Source: Platynereis dumerilii (Eukaryota; Annelida; Polychaeta; Phyllodocida; Nereididae). From it: 64,000 nt of DNA. The stretch is from assembly GCA_026936325.1 (NCBI GenBank), contig JAPTHN010000042.1, positions 2,108,001 through 2,172,000 on the forward strand. The letters run 5' to 3'. Below the pieces are notes generated by a model. That model did no database searches. It was not told the DNA's origin and saw only the letters and a program-made list of their open reading frames with translations. Position numbers and translations under genes: made by a program. Positions 23,652 to 36,323 of the stretch are shown one piece after another (the first letter of the stretch is position 1; each line of letters starts with the position of its first letter).

Positions 23652-24351
23652 ACCATGTGTATAAAGACAGGTCATGAAGCCCTATTTGTCGATCTGTGCT
23701 CCAAGAAAACATCACAAAAGCACAATTGTACTCACAATAAGTGAAGACATTTCAAGGATATTTCTACAATCGGTCATTACTTTGACAGACAGCGCTTTAA
23801 AAACTTGAAAAAAGAAAATGTCAATTGTTTTAGACACTTCCGTCAAGGCCAGGTACTTGTAATGACAAACGGTGAAGCCATTTGGAAAGTGGTCGATTGC
23901 TAGTCCATTTTTAATTATAATATCTCAAATTCTCTATTCAAAGTTATGATTAATAATATGCAATTAACCTTTAAATTGCAATTTATTTCCTCATAAAGAA
24001 CTAAAATTATTGATTTCTGTAATCACAGAGATGACAAAATATTGAGATGTGTGTCCTAAGGTTAGAGATATATAGCACAATAATAAAAACAGACGACGTA
24101 TTTGTCTTTTTAACTTTTCGGATCAGCCAACGCAAAAGATTTGTCAATCGGCATGATTAGATGATGCAGTGAGGAGATGGTTGGGGAAGTGATGGAAAGC
24201 TAATGCAATGTAGGGTCAACAAGATGAAGGGAAGGAAATGAAGAGAAGAAAATGGATGGAGAGTGTTGGAAGGCAGGAGACTGAGAGAGAGTAGATGTCC
24301 AGAGTGAGATTAAATGGAGGCGAGGAGATACAGGGGATGAGTAATTCTAAT

Positions 24352-24592
24352 ATCAAAAGGGAAAACCCATGCAGTAAGTCACATTTTGGGCCAAATTGAG
24401 TTAAGGTCAAAAAACGACTTCTGAGACATTTTTCAATATATTTATTAAGTTTTCAAGAAGTGGCCCATTACCCCAGAATGACACTGGCAAATCCCAGTAA
24501 GTCCATCTCTTACTGCAAGGACAGGAATTTAAAAGTCAATTTTCTCAGAATGTCCTAAATGTGACTTACTAGATTTTCCCTTTGGACGCTAG
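24352..24592. mobile_element. MITE-like foldback, TCMAAAGGGAAAA ends
   Basis: The left end TCAAAAGGGAAAACC and the right end (complement TCCAAAGGGAAAATC) are inverted, followed in both arms by AGTAAGTCACATTT. The word AGTAAGTC is repeated again near 24498. Copy A near 12505 lacks the whole insertion, so it is B-specific. The exact boundary is uncertain because about 50 extra bases lie outside the inverted ends, and no target duplication is clear. Confidence 0.6.
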
Positions 24593-26601
24593 AGTTGTTT
24601 GGAACGAGATGGAGAGTGTGAATCATAATAAGTTTTTATTGAATGATTTTTGGTGTATTGTATGAAATCCTTTATTATTTGGGAAACACATACCTTCCTG
24701 AAATATTTCACACCAATTCATCAATTTCTTTCTACATTTTCCTCCAATTCCACTGCTGCTCAATTTCATTCTGTCTGTTCTCGTCAACAGAAAATTGATC
24801 ACACTGCAAGCCCAAAAAGAATTCCTTTCATTAAGTTTAATTCATTGCCCTTGCTGTAAAACAAGAAAACATATGAGCTCCTAGCCTCAATTTTCCCTTG
24901 TAAATTGGTCCAATTTAAACAGAAATGCCATTTGATTGTTCTGCCTGATAATGTGTTCTCAAAAACACATATGTCTAATTCTTGTCAAATTGACAAATGG
25001 CAAACGAGGTTCTTGCATGCCTGTGGTAACTGTGGAAACATAGTTCTGTGTCTGGTGACCATGAGATGTTTTATTTCACAAATTCATGTTGAGAAAAATA
25101 TGAATTGAAATGATGTGGATGGGAGCACTGCATGGGTTTAATGGAATAAATCTTCTTTGCAAGCCAGTAGAGAGTGCATACCTGGTTGCTTACACTATAA
25201 GACAAGTGTAACCCTCTGAGTGTGATTCTTGCAATGGTAAGGTAGCCTGGAGAAGAGAGGTATGAGGCTTATGATGAAAGTGATACGGAAAGTTGAAGAA
25301 GGTGAAACGAGAAGAAAGGAAGGAGGTGCCAAAAAAAGGAAAAGAAGGAAAAAAAGAAAAATAAAGGAAGAAATGAATAGAATGAGAAGGACGAGAAATG
25401 TACCTTATAATTTTTGTATATAATTTGCTCTAAGTTTCAGTTCTTGAAACAGAGCTTAATTTCATGCAAGGCCACAGTTTCCTTCTCGCCTCTCCAATTT
25501 ACATTTTATTGATGCTGAAAGCCAGCAAGGTCAATTTCATTATATTATGCTCTATATAACTTTCCTTGTTTTGCTACTTTGGTTTTTATTGCTACTATGT
25601 TGGCTCATTGTGCCTTTATTTATTTCTGCATTAATATTCTTTGTGCACTCATGAAGACAGCTACTTGAATTGATACAATAACCTTCTGACCATTTTCCAA
25701 GACATTTTATTATGTTCTCCATGTGATCTAAATGGAATAAAGGATTTTGATTTAAGTGTGGATATCACTCCTGGAAACCTAACTGAAAGGATAACATATT
25801 ATATTCCTGTTGTTTTGGAGCATATATTGCTGTAGATTTTCAAAATGTCTCTCAGGCGCTAAGTGTAATTACTGCCATCCATAACAAAGGCATGAAGTAG
25901 CTATTAAGCAAAGTAGCTTCATGCTGGTAATTTTCTTAACAGCCTTATTTTTAGAACATCATTCATAACCTGCAGTCAGGAAACTTATAGCCATATGAAT
26001 ATTGCTATATTATACAATTTCACACATTTTTACCGTTCATAAATGAGCTGTATTGAGTCCTAAATTGTCCTTCTTTCTGACCTTCTCTTGCATGGCTCAT
26101 CCATCCGCTCAATTCTTGTAGGAAAATATAGTAAATAGAATATTTTCGAAGACATTCCTTCTAAAAGATAATCTGATTGCCTATCAAAGTCTTTTCATGA
26201 AGGTCAGTACCCTTTTTTTTCTTTTCTGTAGTTGATAGACAGTTTACTTCCAGCAAATTGGTATCTTGAAGAAGTCTCTTGTGCTCACACAAATTATTAT
26301 TGGCAAAAATTAATCCTCTGCCATGACTACACTGTCCTTCGATTGGTAATAAATCCAACCAACAAAAATTTAGACTGTTGGCATCTACTACTGTCAATCT
26401 TCCAATATATCCATTTATCTGTCTATCTAAAAATGCATCTTCATATCTTTTGAAGGCAACTGTCTGTTCATTTATGGTTTAGCATCACAACTTTTTTATG
26501 GAGAAACCAAAATATGCTTGAAACACAAACTATATTTGAAACAAAAACTTCATTGTGAACGTGCAGATTCATCACTCAGATAATGAAGGGATTATTCGTC
26601 A

Positions 26602-26690
26602 CACTCTAACAAATTTCAAAATTAGTTTTTTAGATTCAAAATGGTTTTTTTAAAAACCAAATTTTGATGCAAAAAACCAACATGTATTTA
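26602..26690 (+). mobile_element. Left half of the CACTCT palindromic MITE
   Basis: Matches the left arm of the elements at 4639 and 39715 up to the hairpin centre and then stops. The right arm is absent. Found only in copy B. Confidence 0.8.
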
Positions 26691-26699
26691 CTAGTTTAT

Positions 26700-27215
26700 A
26701 AGCAAATTAATGATTGATGGACAGACACAGAATATACATAAGGTCATGTATTTGGTTATTATGACATATTCAATTTGAGTCACTGCAGCACAAATGCCCT
26801 TGTTTGGGGGCATCCCATGACTTCAAGCAACAATGTAGGCTAATGAAACTATGTTTTCCCTAATCACTAGGAATAGCAAAAGAGGCGCTGAAGCAATGTT
26901 GAGTGCAACTTTAAATCTCTTACCACAGTGAAGCTCCAAAAATGGTCTAGAATGATTTTCTTCAAAGCTTGCTGACAACCTCCTCTGCTTTTAAAACGGC
27001 TCGTATATCCACAACTATGAGTCTACGGAAGCTATTATTTTGGAAATCCTCAATTGGATATCAGGTCAATAATTGACTGGAGTTTCAAGAGCATCTGAGA
27101 TGGTCGAGCAGGACCACTGCCTGAGTTGACATGGAATGACCCATATATACATTTATGTCTCTGTTATACTTTTGTACACTGAGCAAATGAATAAATCAAT
27201 CAAATGAAATTAGCC
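26700..27215 (+). mobile_element. Possible 3' end of a LINE in copy B
   Basis: B-specific sequence absent from A. It ends with GAGTTGACATGG, a TGACCCATATATAC stretch and AATAAATCAATCAAATG, a form typical of truncated CR1/L2-type 3' ends. No protein match could be read. The call rests on the tail only. Confidence 0.3.
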
Positions 27216-28865
27216 ATTTCTCTATTCTAACTGTTGGAATGTTACATGCATGTGCTTTTATCCTTTAATCTGTATTCTGGATTGTACAAAGAGGACCATT
27301 TGAATTCTTACTGCAATGCTCTAAAAGACTAAAAGCCATTACATTTGCCTCAAGAACTCCAAACAAACCTACAAAGCAAGCTAAAATCAAAGAGGCAGCT
27401 TCATCCTTGAAATCCCAACCTCAAAGTCAAAAGGAATGAATGGATTAAGTGAACAAAGACAAAGAGCAAAGGCATGTCTTAATGTGTGGGACATGCATGT
27501 AGACAAACAGCTATATAATTCTTCAGACACATTTTAAATTTATGTTTGAAATATAGACCCTAAAATAGAGAACTTTTCGGTATATTAAGTTCTAAGATTG
27601 ACTTTTTCTCTGTGTTCTCTCTTCACTATGCAATTTCATCATTTGTTTATTATTTGATTTGCAAGAAATCAATCTCTTTACAAACAAGATTGTCACTTGC
27701 ATTCATTCAATTGTAATCTTCTATATTAACCCATAGAATTGCTTTGCCTGGAACAATAACACTGATACTTACACTGGAATTTCAATTGAGTATCTATACT
27801 CTACAGTGCATTTTACATCTCACACATTTTAACGTATATAAAGAACCATTGTTGATGGTCTCTCAACAACTGTGAAAATTATATGCCCCTCTGAGATATA
27901 TATCTGCTAAATTGGAATCCAGTCTGAATAATTTAGTAGCTGACTGTGCCTTTTTGCTTATGATACCTATAGGGACTGCACATGTCTTGTTTGTCTGGAC
28001 CTTATCTCCCCTCTACCACAATATTTCCTGATGCATAGAAGCAGTGACTTTTAAAAGTGAATGATATGAGTTCTTTTATCCATTTGTTTGATAGTTCTAC
28101 TTGAGGAGGTTGATTCAATTGTCTAACACCATAAAACTTGTATTTTTTTTTCTGCCTTTTTTTGATCCGCCATAAAAAGGAAACAATGACATTCGGAGGA
28201 AACATGGTATCACATGGTAAATGCGGTTCATCCATTTGCATAACATGCATTCATGTTGTCATGCTTGAAAGCAACAATTATAGTACACTTTTTAAGGGTA
28301 GAAATATTTCAGACTTAAGAAATTTACAATGTAGCTATAAAGAATCCATAATCCTGATGTTAGAAGTTTGTTGAAGGGAGAATTCATAATAAGTAGATAA
28401 AAATAAATTTCACTCATATTTTCAGGTGATTCTACTGAATAATGGATAATCAGGTTAAACATTTCCATTTATATCAAATGGGACATTTTACCAGCATACA
28501 TGCATAACAGAAACAGATTAGGAGGCATATCTTTTAGATAGTTATACACTGTATAATATCTCATAGTGCACTTTAAAGTCACATCTTTATCTCCATCCTC
28601 ATGCTGGTACTTTTCAGGCTTCCCTGTTGCCATTAGCAACAAAATAAGCTTCGTTAGCAACTGCAGAAAGACAGATTTTCCCCATTTGCTACAAAATTTG
28701 ACCTGAGGCTAGGTGCGTCCCCAGGACGTTTGTTAGGGAGGTAAGGTTACAAAAAAAAAGAGGATGCACAAAAAATAACCTTTGCTCCTGGGCAACAATG
28801 GCCTGTCTGTATCATGTTTCAATTATCATGGCCTGATGCTTTTTCTGCCAGTGCTTTTTAATGTT

Positions 28866-29148
28866 GTTACATATTTACTTTTCTATCTTACTTATTTGTA
28901 ATTTTACATTATCTCATTTTTCTGCATTATGTATGGCTGTCTGTCCTCTTATGTCTAATAAGGAATGTTAATTGCCATCTTCTGCAATGAAGCGTGTGTT
29001 TTGAGCCTCATGGGCATAATATTGCAGTATGAAGTGTGATAGTATGCTACCTATTAACATGCTTTTATCATGACAAGTATTAGATTTTATCTCTTGGGTT
29101 GAATGTGCGAAAATAAATTATATTCGGGGAATGCCATGTAATAAAATA
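28866..29148. other. No gene recognised
   Basis: AT-rich spacer between duplication B and the GGA minisatellite. Confidence 0.5.
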
Positions 29149-29549
29149 GGAAAAGGAGGAGGAGGAGGAGGAGGAGGGGGAGGAGGGGGAGGAGAAGGAG
29201 GAGGAGGAGGACGTGTAGGGACTAGGAGCATACTAGAAGGAGCCTAGAAGTAGCCTAGAAGGGGATATTGGAGGAGTTTACAGGAGGAGCTTGGATGAGG
29301 AGGGGAGGGGGAAAGAGGAGGAGGAGTATCACGTGGTGGGACTAGGAGCAAACTGGAAGGAGCCTGGAAGTAGCTTAGAAGGGGAGATTGGAGGAGTTTA
29401 CAGGAGAAGCTTGGGTTAGGAGGGGAGGAGGGGACAGAGGAGGGGGAAAGAGGAGGAAGAGGAAAGATGAGGAGGGGGAAAGAGGAGGAGGAGGAGGAGG
29501 GGAGGAGGGGGAGGAGGAGGAGGAGGAGGAGGAGGAGGAGGAGGAACAG
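29149..29549. repeat. GGA-rich polypurine minisatellite with 120-bp unit
   Basis: Almost pure purine on the plus strand, dominated by GGA. Two higher-order units start at 29211 (ACGTGTAGGGACTAGGAGCA) and 29331 (ACGTGGTGGGACTAGGAGCA), a period of exactly 120 bp, with GGA runs between and around them. Polypurine mirror-symmetric DNA of this kind can form triplex or G-quadruplex structures. It sits as a boundary between duplication B and the D1/D2 block. Confidence 0.9.
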
Positions 29550-30150
29550 GTTTGAAAATGATGTCCATTCAGATATCTAACAAACTGCTGTAAGTTACTA
29601 GCTTGGTGAATTTAGTCCATTTTACCAAGGCTATAGCTTCACGGGAGAATGACTGACTTCATGTTGGTATTATATGCTGTTCCAGAATGCTATTTGATAA
29701 TTTTTTTCAAATCCATAGCATTAATCCAAATCCAACAATAAAGACAACATCAATTGCGTGGCAATAGTTATGCCAAATATAGTTCTTTGTTTTACAGCAA
29801 TGCCATAAACATGCCATACTGATTATTCTGCTATAAATTATCATGGCTTACCATTGCTTACAGAGGCTTGGTTTGACATGTTTATAACGTTTGTTTATGA
29901 CATTGGTTACCAATATGACATCCGGAGTATTATAATGTCACAGGGCAATCAATGGGCTGGCTGTGTTTGTTGACTAATCTGACTAGCTAAAATTTATGAG
30001 ACACTTGACAACTACAGTGCAAACAAGGCATGTGAGACCTGAAAATTAGCTGGAATCTCCATGATTTTGGTATTTGGTAGATTACTGGTTTCTCATCAAA
30101 TTGCATTAGAAGTCGTCAGTACAGAGTTCGAAATGAATTTGTTTAGCCAA
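29550..30150. other. No gene recognised
   Basis: AT-rich single-copy sequence; no open exon or repeat with clear ends. Confidence 0.5.
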
Positions 30151-32360
30151 GACATGTTATTTTGGATCACAGAAAACCCTACATAGCCTTGTCAGAGTCT
30201 TTCGGCAAATTACGGCAGAGCAGGGAAACACAAAATCAGCTAATTACTTTGCACATAACTCACTCCCATATCATGTTGTGTGCTGAAGACCGCTGTTTGT
30301 GATATACTTTATCAGCTCACCACCACAGAGACCTGTTTAGATTTTTCATGAGTTGCTACAAAGTTTATGGGGATAGCAGATACAACAAAAATGAGTACAA
30401 CTAAAACTCTTGGAGCATATGATATATTCCAGCCCGGATAAAAGATAAAAAGCAAATTCAAAGATTGATCCTCAAAACAAAATTGATTTATTACTTTACT
30501 GTATATGTCATAGGACATCATTTGTCAGATACTATAAATGACAGGGGAGAAGAGCAAAAAAGAGTACAAGAGAGCAAACGATAGTAGAGCAGAGCAGAAA
30601 AGAAGAAGAATGAAAATACTTTCCAAGTACATTCCCTTCTCACAAAATCGCCAAAATGCACCCATAACTGAAAATTTTACTTTTCAGAATAAGACTAAAT
30701 TTAGTGATGCATGCTAATGACAAATTAATGTAACCATATGTTTTGTTCTCAGTGCTCTTGTGCCTGACACTTGAGAATCAAACATTTCTAAACATATAAT
30801 AGCAAAAATTCACAGGTCTGTGCTCTGGACATATCATTGTCCTTAACTTACTGTCTGGCTCTATAATCCATTAACATTCCAGTTTGAGCATGAGAAGCGG
30901 ATGAGGTTTTCAGCTTTCTACTTTCGTAAACTGGCCAAGTCAATATTTCAGACTCTCACAAATAAGCAGGTTTCTACCTTTTCTGAGTTTCCTGCCATTT
31001 CAGGTTTCCAACCCTATACCTAAAGAAGCACTGATCTTGAAGGACACAAGCTTCACTGAGAAATAAGACTTAGTTGAAGAGTAGTATTGAACCATCTCAA
31101 AGTCTCAAGAGTGTTTGACTTCTTGAAAAAATCTAGCCTTGCAGCCATATCACTTTGAGCCACTCCCAGACTATGCAAATAGATTGGAAGAACTCCTTCT
31201 ACATATGTAAAATATGTTTCATTCTTTCATCACTTCAAAATTGCACCAAAAAGGAAACTGAAGGCAGCGCAAAGGAAGATTCTTTCGTGTTTTTAGATTT
31301 ATATTATTGTTTTTAAACTATGCCTTACTGGAACATACAGTGTCATTCCATGGCAGTAGAGCATTGATCATTGAGTGTTGAAAACACTTCTATCCTGTGA
31401 CCACATCTAAAGCTGTATGAAGCCTCTGACAATCTTTCATCTCTTATAGCCAACACTAACACTTCATCCAGAGATATTACTGTTTGTAGCTCTGCGGCGT
31501 CAAGTCCACATAATGAGCAGAGTGCTCTGTAAAAAGGGGCTCTTAAGGCAGACCACATCCCTAAGTGCTCATTAAGTGGGATATGGTGCATATAATACAG
31601 CCTGAGCAGTCTTCTGTAATTGTCTGCTATTGAGAGCAATCATCATTGCAGGACATGTCAAAATTTGAGTGATGCATTAGCACCAAATTGCAGATCTGTT
31701 GGTAGAGTTGATGGCATTGCAAATTGAAGCAAGAACCAAGATGTGAATATCTCACAGTAAAGATCTCTCTATAATTTATTGCTATTTGAATCGGGCGCTA
31801 CATTTTTAAAGGGATGGTTGTGACACAAACAATTCTTTAGCAACTTATTTTTGCATTCAATATTTGATATTGTGGGCTAAATAAAAAACACTCTCTTAGT
31901 TTGAAAGTGGTTGAAACACATATATATATATATGTGACAAATGTTTAAACTCCTTTCTCAGTCCCCTGCTCACTTAGACAGCCACTTTAACACTCATTGT
32001 GTTCTCGCCCTGGGTGAGGCTTGGTCAAATGTCTTGGTCATTGATGGTAGGTTAGCACTAGAATCCAACATCAAATGGTCCCAAGTTGGTTTGCTGCAGT
32101 AGGATCGGTTTCGTGTAATGACACCCTCCTTGTGGAGCTGTCTCAGAGGAGACAGTGATGGTCCAATTTCTGGTGGCAGATCCAGACATTCATTGTGTCT
32201 GGTCAAGTGGTCTAGAAAAACTCATTTAATGGAAGAAATCTAAATTAAATATGACTGCACATGCTTTGTTGGCTACTCTTATCAAAATACCAATGCAATG
32301 CATTTATCATCCAAGATATAGAAACAGTTGGCTATATTGCTAGAATTTGACGAAACTATT
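30150..32360. repeat. Segmental duplication D1 (pair with D2)
   Basis: Direct duplicate of 33390-36220. Anchors include 30240-30500 with 33490-33760, 30890-31000 with 34315-34420, 31520-31700 with 34580-34760, and 31985-32225 with 35880-36090. D1 keeps the uninterrupted target (single TA, near 31976) of the 802-bp foldback element that sits in D2. A 98-codon minus-strand frame (31343-31639) is open here only. Confidence 0.8.
31343..31639 (-). CDS. Unrecognised 98-aa open frame, doubtful
   Basis: An open frame of 98 residues on the minus strand with a balanced composition (for example PLNEHLGMWSALRAPFY and GLDAAELQTVISLDEVLVLA). A possible splice acceptor, TTGCTCTCAATAG, lies at its 5' end, giving a frame starting DNYRRLLRLYY. 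The paralogue in D2 (about 34500-34720) aligns but has an early stop and a one-base shift, so it cannot encode the same product. No domain is recognised. It may be an exon of an unknown gene whose duplicate decayed, or a chance frame. Confidence 0.25.
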   Translation of the reverse strand: MLSIADNYRRLLRLYYMHHIPLNEHLGMWSALRAPFYRALCSLCGLDAAELQTVISLDEVLVLAIRDERLSEASYSFRCGHRIEVFSTLNDQCSTAME

Positions 32361-33389
32361 TTGAATTATCTATCAATCTATATACACATGTTGGTTTTGA
32401 TTGATTTACATGTTAATGCCATGCAATATTAATGATAGATCAATTATGCAGGAACTTAATTTATATCATGATGTCATAACTATGATATGATGTTTGTAAT
32501 TGTGTCTATCACTTTATCAATTAATTTATCTGCATCGATATAAAATATTATCTATTTGTCTGTTTTTCTGTCCCTCTGTCTCTCTTTATATCTATCTTCT
32601 GTTTCTTTGTTTATCTATTTTTTCTTTATGTCTTTCTGTCTTCATGTAGTGTTCCAATAGTTGCTTCACGTCGATGTTATCAATTGCTCTTAACAGGAGC
32701 AAATAGTGTCAAGCATCAGCCCTTGTCAGTAAATGAATTGCTTCCTCCTGTAAACAATCAACATTAGACAGACCTGCAATAAATTTATCTTTAGCCAGCC
32801 AGTTGACTCTCAAAGAAGAAGACTGCAGATGGAGATTCAAGTCTGCAATGACAAGCTGAGATGATTTAAAACACATGACCTAATTTATTATGTTTATGAT
32901 GTTACACTTGTAGCCCATCGCCAGTGGCTGGCCAACTTTACCGTCAACCATCTATCATTTTAAAAAAGGCAATATCCAGTCAAACGTGGCCCGAAAATCA
33001 CTTTTTTCCCATGTAAAACCACCACACTTGAATGTCACCATGCATACAGATTCTTGATACAGAGAACAATATTTTTACTTGGCTAAATATTTGTCCTGTC
33101 TCATCAACCTAGTTGCTCCAAAATGTCCTGGACTGTTAGAACCCAGGGCTGCCTTTAAAGCAGGATTCTCACAATGACCAAATTGAGTTAACCTGATAAA
33201 TGATAATGGGCCGACATACAATGTAGTATTCAGCTGTTTAGGTAATAAAAAAAGTATTACAGTCATTTCTGATTCAGTCAATGTGTCATCCATTATCTAA
33301 TTTTATGACATCACAAAGATCATCCTTGAGCTTGGTACTTAATTATTTTCCTTTGACCTGAAGCATCATTAAAATGTTTTATTATTACA
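32361..33389. other. Spacer between D1 and D2; no gene
   Basis: AT-rich, with a pyrimidine-rich TCTGTCTNTCT-like stretch at 32560-32650. A minus-strand frame at 33075-33293 has no support from domain or paralogue. Confidence 0.5.
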
Positions 33390-34062
33390 TGTTTCCTTTT
33401 GGTATCAGAAACACATATAGCCTTGTCACTATCTGTGCAGCCTGTCATGGTAGAGCAGCCTAGAGCAACAAATATCAGATAATTTACTTTGCACATTACT
33501 CATTCCCGTATCATTTGGTGTGATGGAAACTTCAGTGTGAAATAAGAGAGTTCTTTCTGATAAATGCTTTATCAGCTCACAACCATAGAGAACAGTTCAG
33601 ACATGCCATTAACTGCTAAAAGTGTATGAGCGTAAAAGTGAGAAATACGAGGTGAAGCCAAACCTTTTGGAGCATATCCTATATCCCAACCCTTATAAAT
33701 TATAAACAAGTAAAAACGGAGCAACAAAACAAACGTTATTGACTTCATGCTGTCATTCATTCGTTGATGCGAGATTGTTTGTCAGGAGGAGAGCAGAAGA
33801 GATGAGATAAGATGAGAAATAGAATTGGAAGTACAACAAAAAATTATAAAAATGCCACTCTTGAACGTGCTGAGGCTCTCCTAACGAGAAATATATTCAC
33901 CACTTCTAATTCTGAGTTTTAAAATGATTATTAGTCTATTGATGCCATGATCATTGAATCATTTGCTTAGTTCTTGAATTGTTTGCATGGAATACATCTG
34001 TGTTTTTTACACTAATAATTATTGTAACTTATTGTCCAGTCACTCTCTGTCAGGCAGCACTT

Positions 34063-34291
34063 TGAATGTTTGTTTGTTTGTTTGTGTTTTACGCCTCTGC
34101 AGCACCTTAGTGGGCTATATTGAGGCAGGCGATCGCCGTATGATGATGAGATGAGAAGACTGTGAGTCTCGCACATACCCTATTAATTCAGGGATGCCCA
34201 GGGTCTGTCAGTTGCCCCAGCATAGAATACTGGATACAACCCAACCCGTCCATGGGCTAGGACTAAAGTGAGTTCCCGGGTTGAGATTTGA
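34063..34291 (-). mobile_element. 5'-truncated tRNA-derived SINE with 14-bp TSD
   Basis: Same family as 48314-48604, in the opposite orientation. The tail (complement of the GTTT repeats at 34068-34085) ends GTAAAACACAAAC plus CAAA units. The 5' end stops inside the tRNA-like head, just upstream of the B box. An exact 14-bp duplication GTCAGGCAGCACTT flanks it (34049-34062 and 34292-34305). The paralogous position in D1 lacks it. Confidence 0.9.
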
Positions 34292-35063
34292 GTCAGGCAG
34301 CACTTACCTTCATGTTTGAGCATGAGAAAGGAAGGAGGTTTTCAGCTGTCCACTTATGTACAACTGACAAATCAATATTTCAAACTCCCCCAAATAAGCA
34401 GGTTTCTATCTTTTGAAGTTCCCTACCATTTCAAGTTTCCTACTCTACAAAATAGTAAGGGACTTGTAGAAAAACCCCTGTACATGTATGTCTGCATTTA
34501 AAACTGCATGAAATCTCTGTGCTGGCACCTGCTATATATGCTTCATCTGCAGACTCTTATGCAGTACCTCTGCCATCTCAAGTAATGAGTTAGAGTGCTC
34601 CAGAAATGGGACTCTTAAAGCAGACTACATCCATAAGTGCTCATTAAGTGGGATATGGCCCATATAATATCGCCAAGCAGTTGTCTGTAATTGTCCGCTA
34701 TTTAGAGCAATCATCTTTGCAAGATGTATCGAAAAATTGGAGATGCATTAGCACGAAATTGCATTTTTGTTGGTATAGTTGATGCCATTGCAAATTGAAG
34801 CAAACGAAGAACTAAAATATGGACATCTCAAAGTAAAAGAAATAATTATCTGTAGGCATTTTTTTTTAAAAGCACAAATTTTTTTTAAGAGATGATTTTC
34901 GGAGGAACATTTTAGTAGCAACTGATGTTTACATTCCATACTTGATATTGAGGGCTAAATAAAAGATATTCTCTTGGAGGTTTAAAAGCACTTAAAACAC
35001 ATATATATATTTGAGATATAACTGGTGTTATACATCTCCATTCTTACTCGCCTCCTAACTCTA

Positions 35064-35865
35064 CAGTCCTTGTCGTACTTAAATTCTGTGGAATCTCAAG
35101 TTTTTTTTCTATGCTGTTGAACTGTGATGTCAGAGATGGCTCTATTCTAGCATTGCAATATTATGTAAATTAACTACAAGCCGTGATGTCATTTCAAACT
35201 GGGTCAGATTCCCCAGCTTCTAGCCAATGTTGATCCTCCTGAACTGAGCGTCACAGTTTCAACACAGTGTCAGAGTAAGAGTTTTATCAGGGATAGCCCC
35301 TACAAATATGTCATCACAGCTTGATAGCCAATGGGCTAAACTACGCATCACAGTTCAAACATTGAAATATTGAAGGAAGCATTACAGTTGTGATCCCAAT
35401 GATTTATCACAGCAATCGCCTGTCTAATCCTACCAAATGGCTGCTTTGTGAGCATTCACAGTAGACAACTTTTATAATCCCCACAGAGTTGTTTGATTAA
35501 TCTACAAACTTGCTAACTTACAACTTTAAACTTTGATGGAAGTTGGTATAAACAGAAGGCTTTGACAATTTGTTTGTAAACACATGGCTTATGTTATGTA
35601 TATTTGTTCTGGCAGCCCATTGGCTGAGAGGCTGTGATGTCAAACTTGCATGGGTTTTCACTCTGACACTGAATTGAAACTGTGATGCTCAGTTTGGTGG
35701 ACTCACATTGGTTAAACGCTGGGAAATATTACCCAGTTAAAATATGACATCACAGCTTGTAGTTAATTTACATAAATTGCAATGCTAGAATAGAGTCATC
35801 TCTGACATCACAGTTCAACAGCATAGAAAAGAACTTGAGATTCCACGTAAGTATGACAAGGACTG
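35064..35865. mobile_element. 802-bp Tc1/mariner-like foldback element
   Basis: Long inverted arms of about 300 bp start CAGTCCTTGTC at the left and are mirrored at the right (GACAAGGACTG). TA flanks both ends (35062-35063 and 35866-35867), and D1 near 31976 has a single TA with no element, an empty site. CAGT ends plus TA are typical of Tc1/mariner relatives. The arms repeat the word TGTGATGTCA or its complement several times. No transposase is present. Confidence 0.88.
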
Positions 35866-36323
35866 TAACAACCACTTAAACACTAATAATTATTGTGTTC
35901 TCACCCTGGGCAAGACTGGGTCATTGACGATCTGTTAGCTCTAGAATTCAGATAAAGTGGCTCTAGTCTATTGGCCTCATTCTGTATAATGACACACTTC
36001 TTGGAGAGCTATATCAGAGGAGGCAGGGACTGTCCAATTTCTGGTGGAAGATCGAGAAATTCATTGTGTCTGGTTAAGTGGTCTAGAAAAGTACATCAAA
36101 GGAAGAAATCCAATATAAGCAGAACTTCATGCTTCGCCAGCTACTCCAATCAGATACCAATGTGATGCATTGATTATCTCAGATATTGAAACACTTGGTA
36201 GATGGATGGAATTTGATGAATAGATGCCTTTAGTTTTATATGTATTTTTATACAATATTGCAGACAATTTGCTGTCACTCTTTTGTGACCTAATTTTTCA
36301 TTTTGTGATGTCAATTTACTTAA

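Larger units (their letters stand above)
17500..28865. repeat. Segmental duplication B (pair with A)
   Basis: Collinear with 9500-16300 but longer because of insertions: the LINE at 18978-23445, a MITE-like foldback at 24352-24592, and about 1.1 kb at 26080-27215 including half of the CACTCT MITE. Outside insertions, the copies differ by scattered substitutions and small indels. No conserved reading frame stands out except those of the LINE. Confidence 0.85.
33390..36220. repeat. Segmental duplication D2 (pair with D1)
   Basis: Diverged copy of 30150-32360, enlarged by a SINE at 34063-34291 and the foldback element at 35064-35865. No coding exon is supported. Confidence 0.8.

Noticed and set aside
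35971-36165. Frame near the right edge of D2
   Set aside because: The D1 counterpart (31990-32225) differs by frame-changing indels; no domain.
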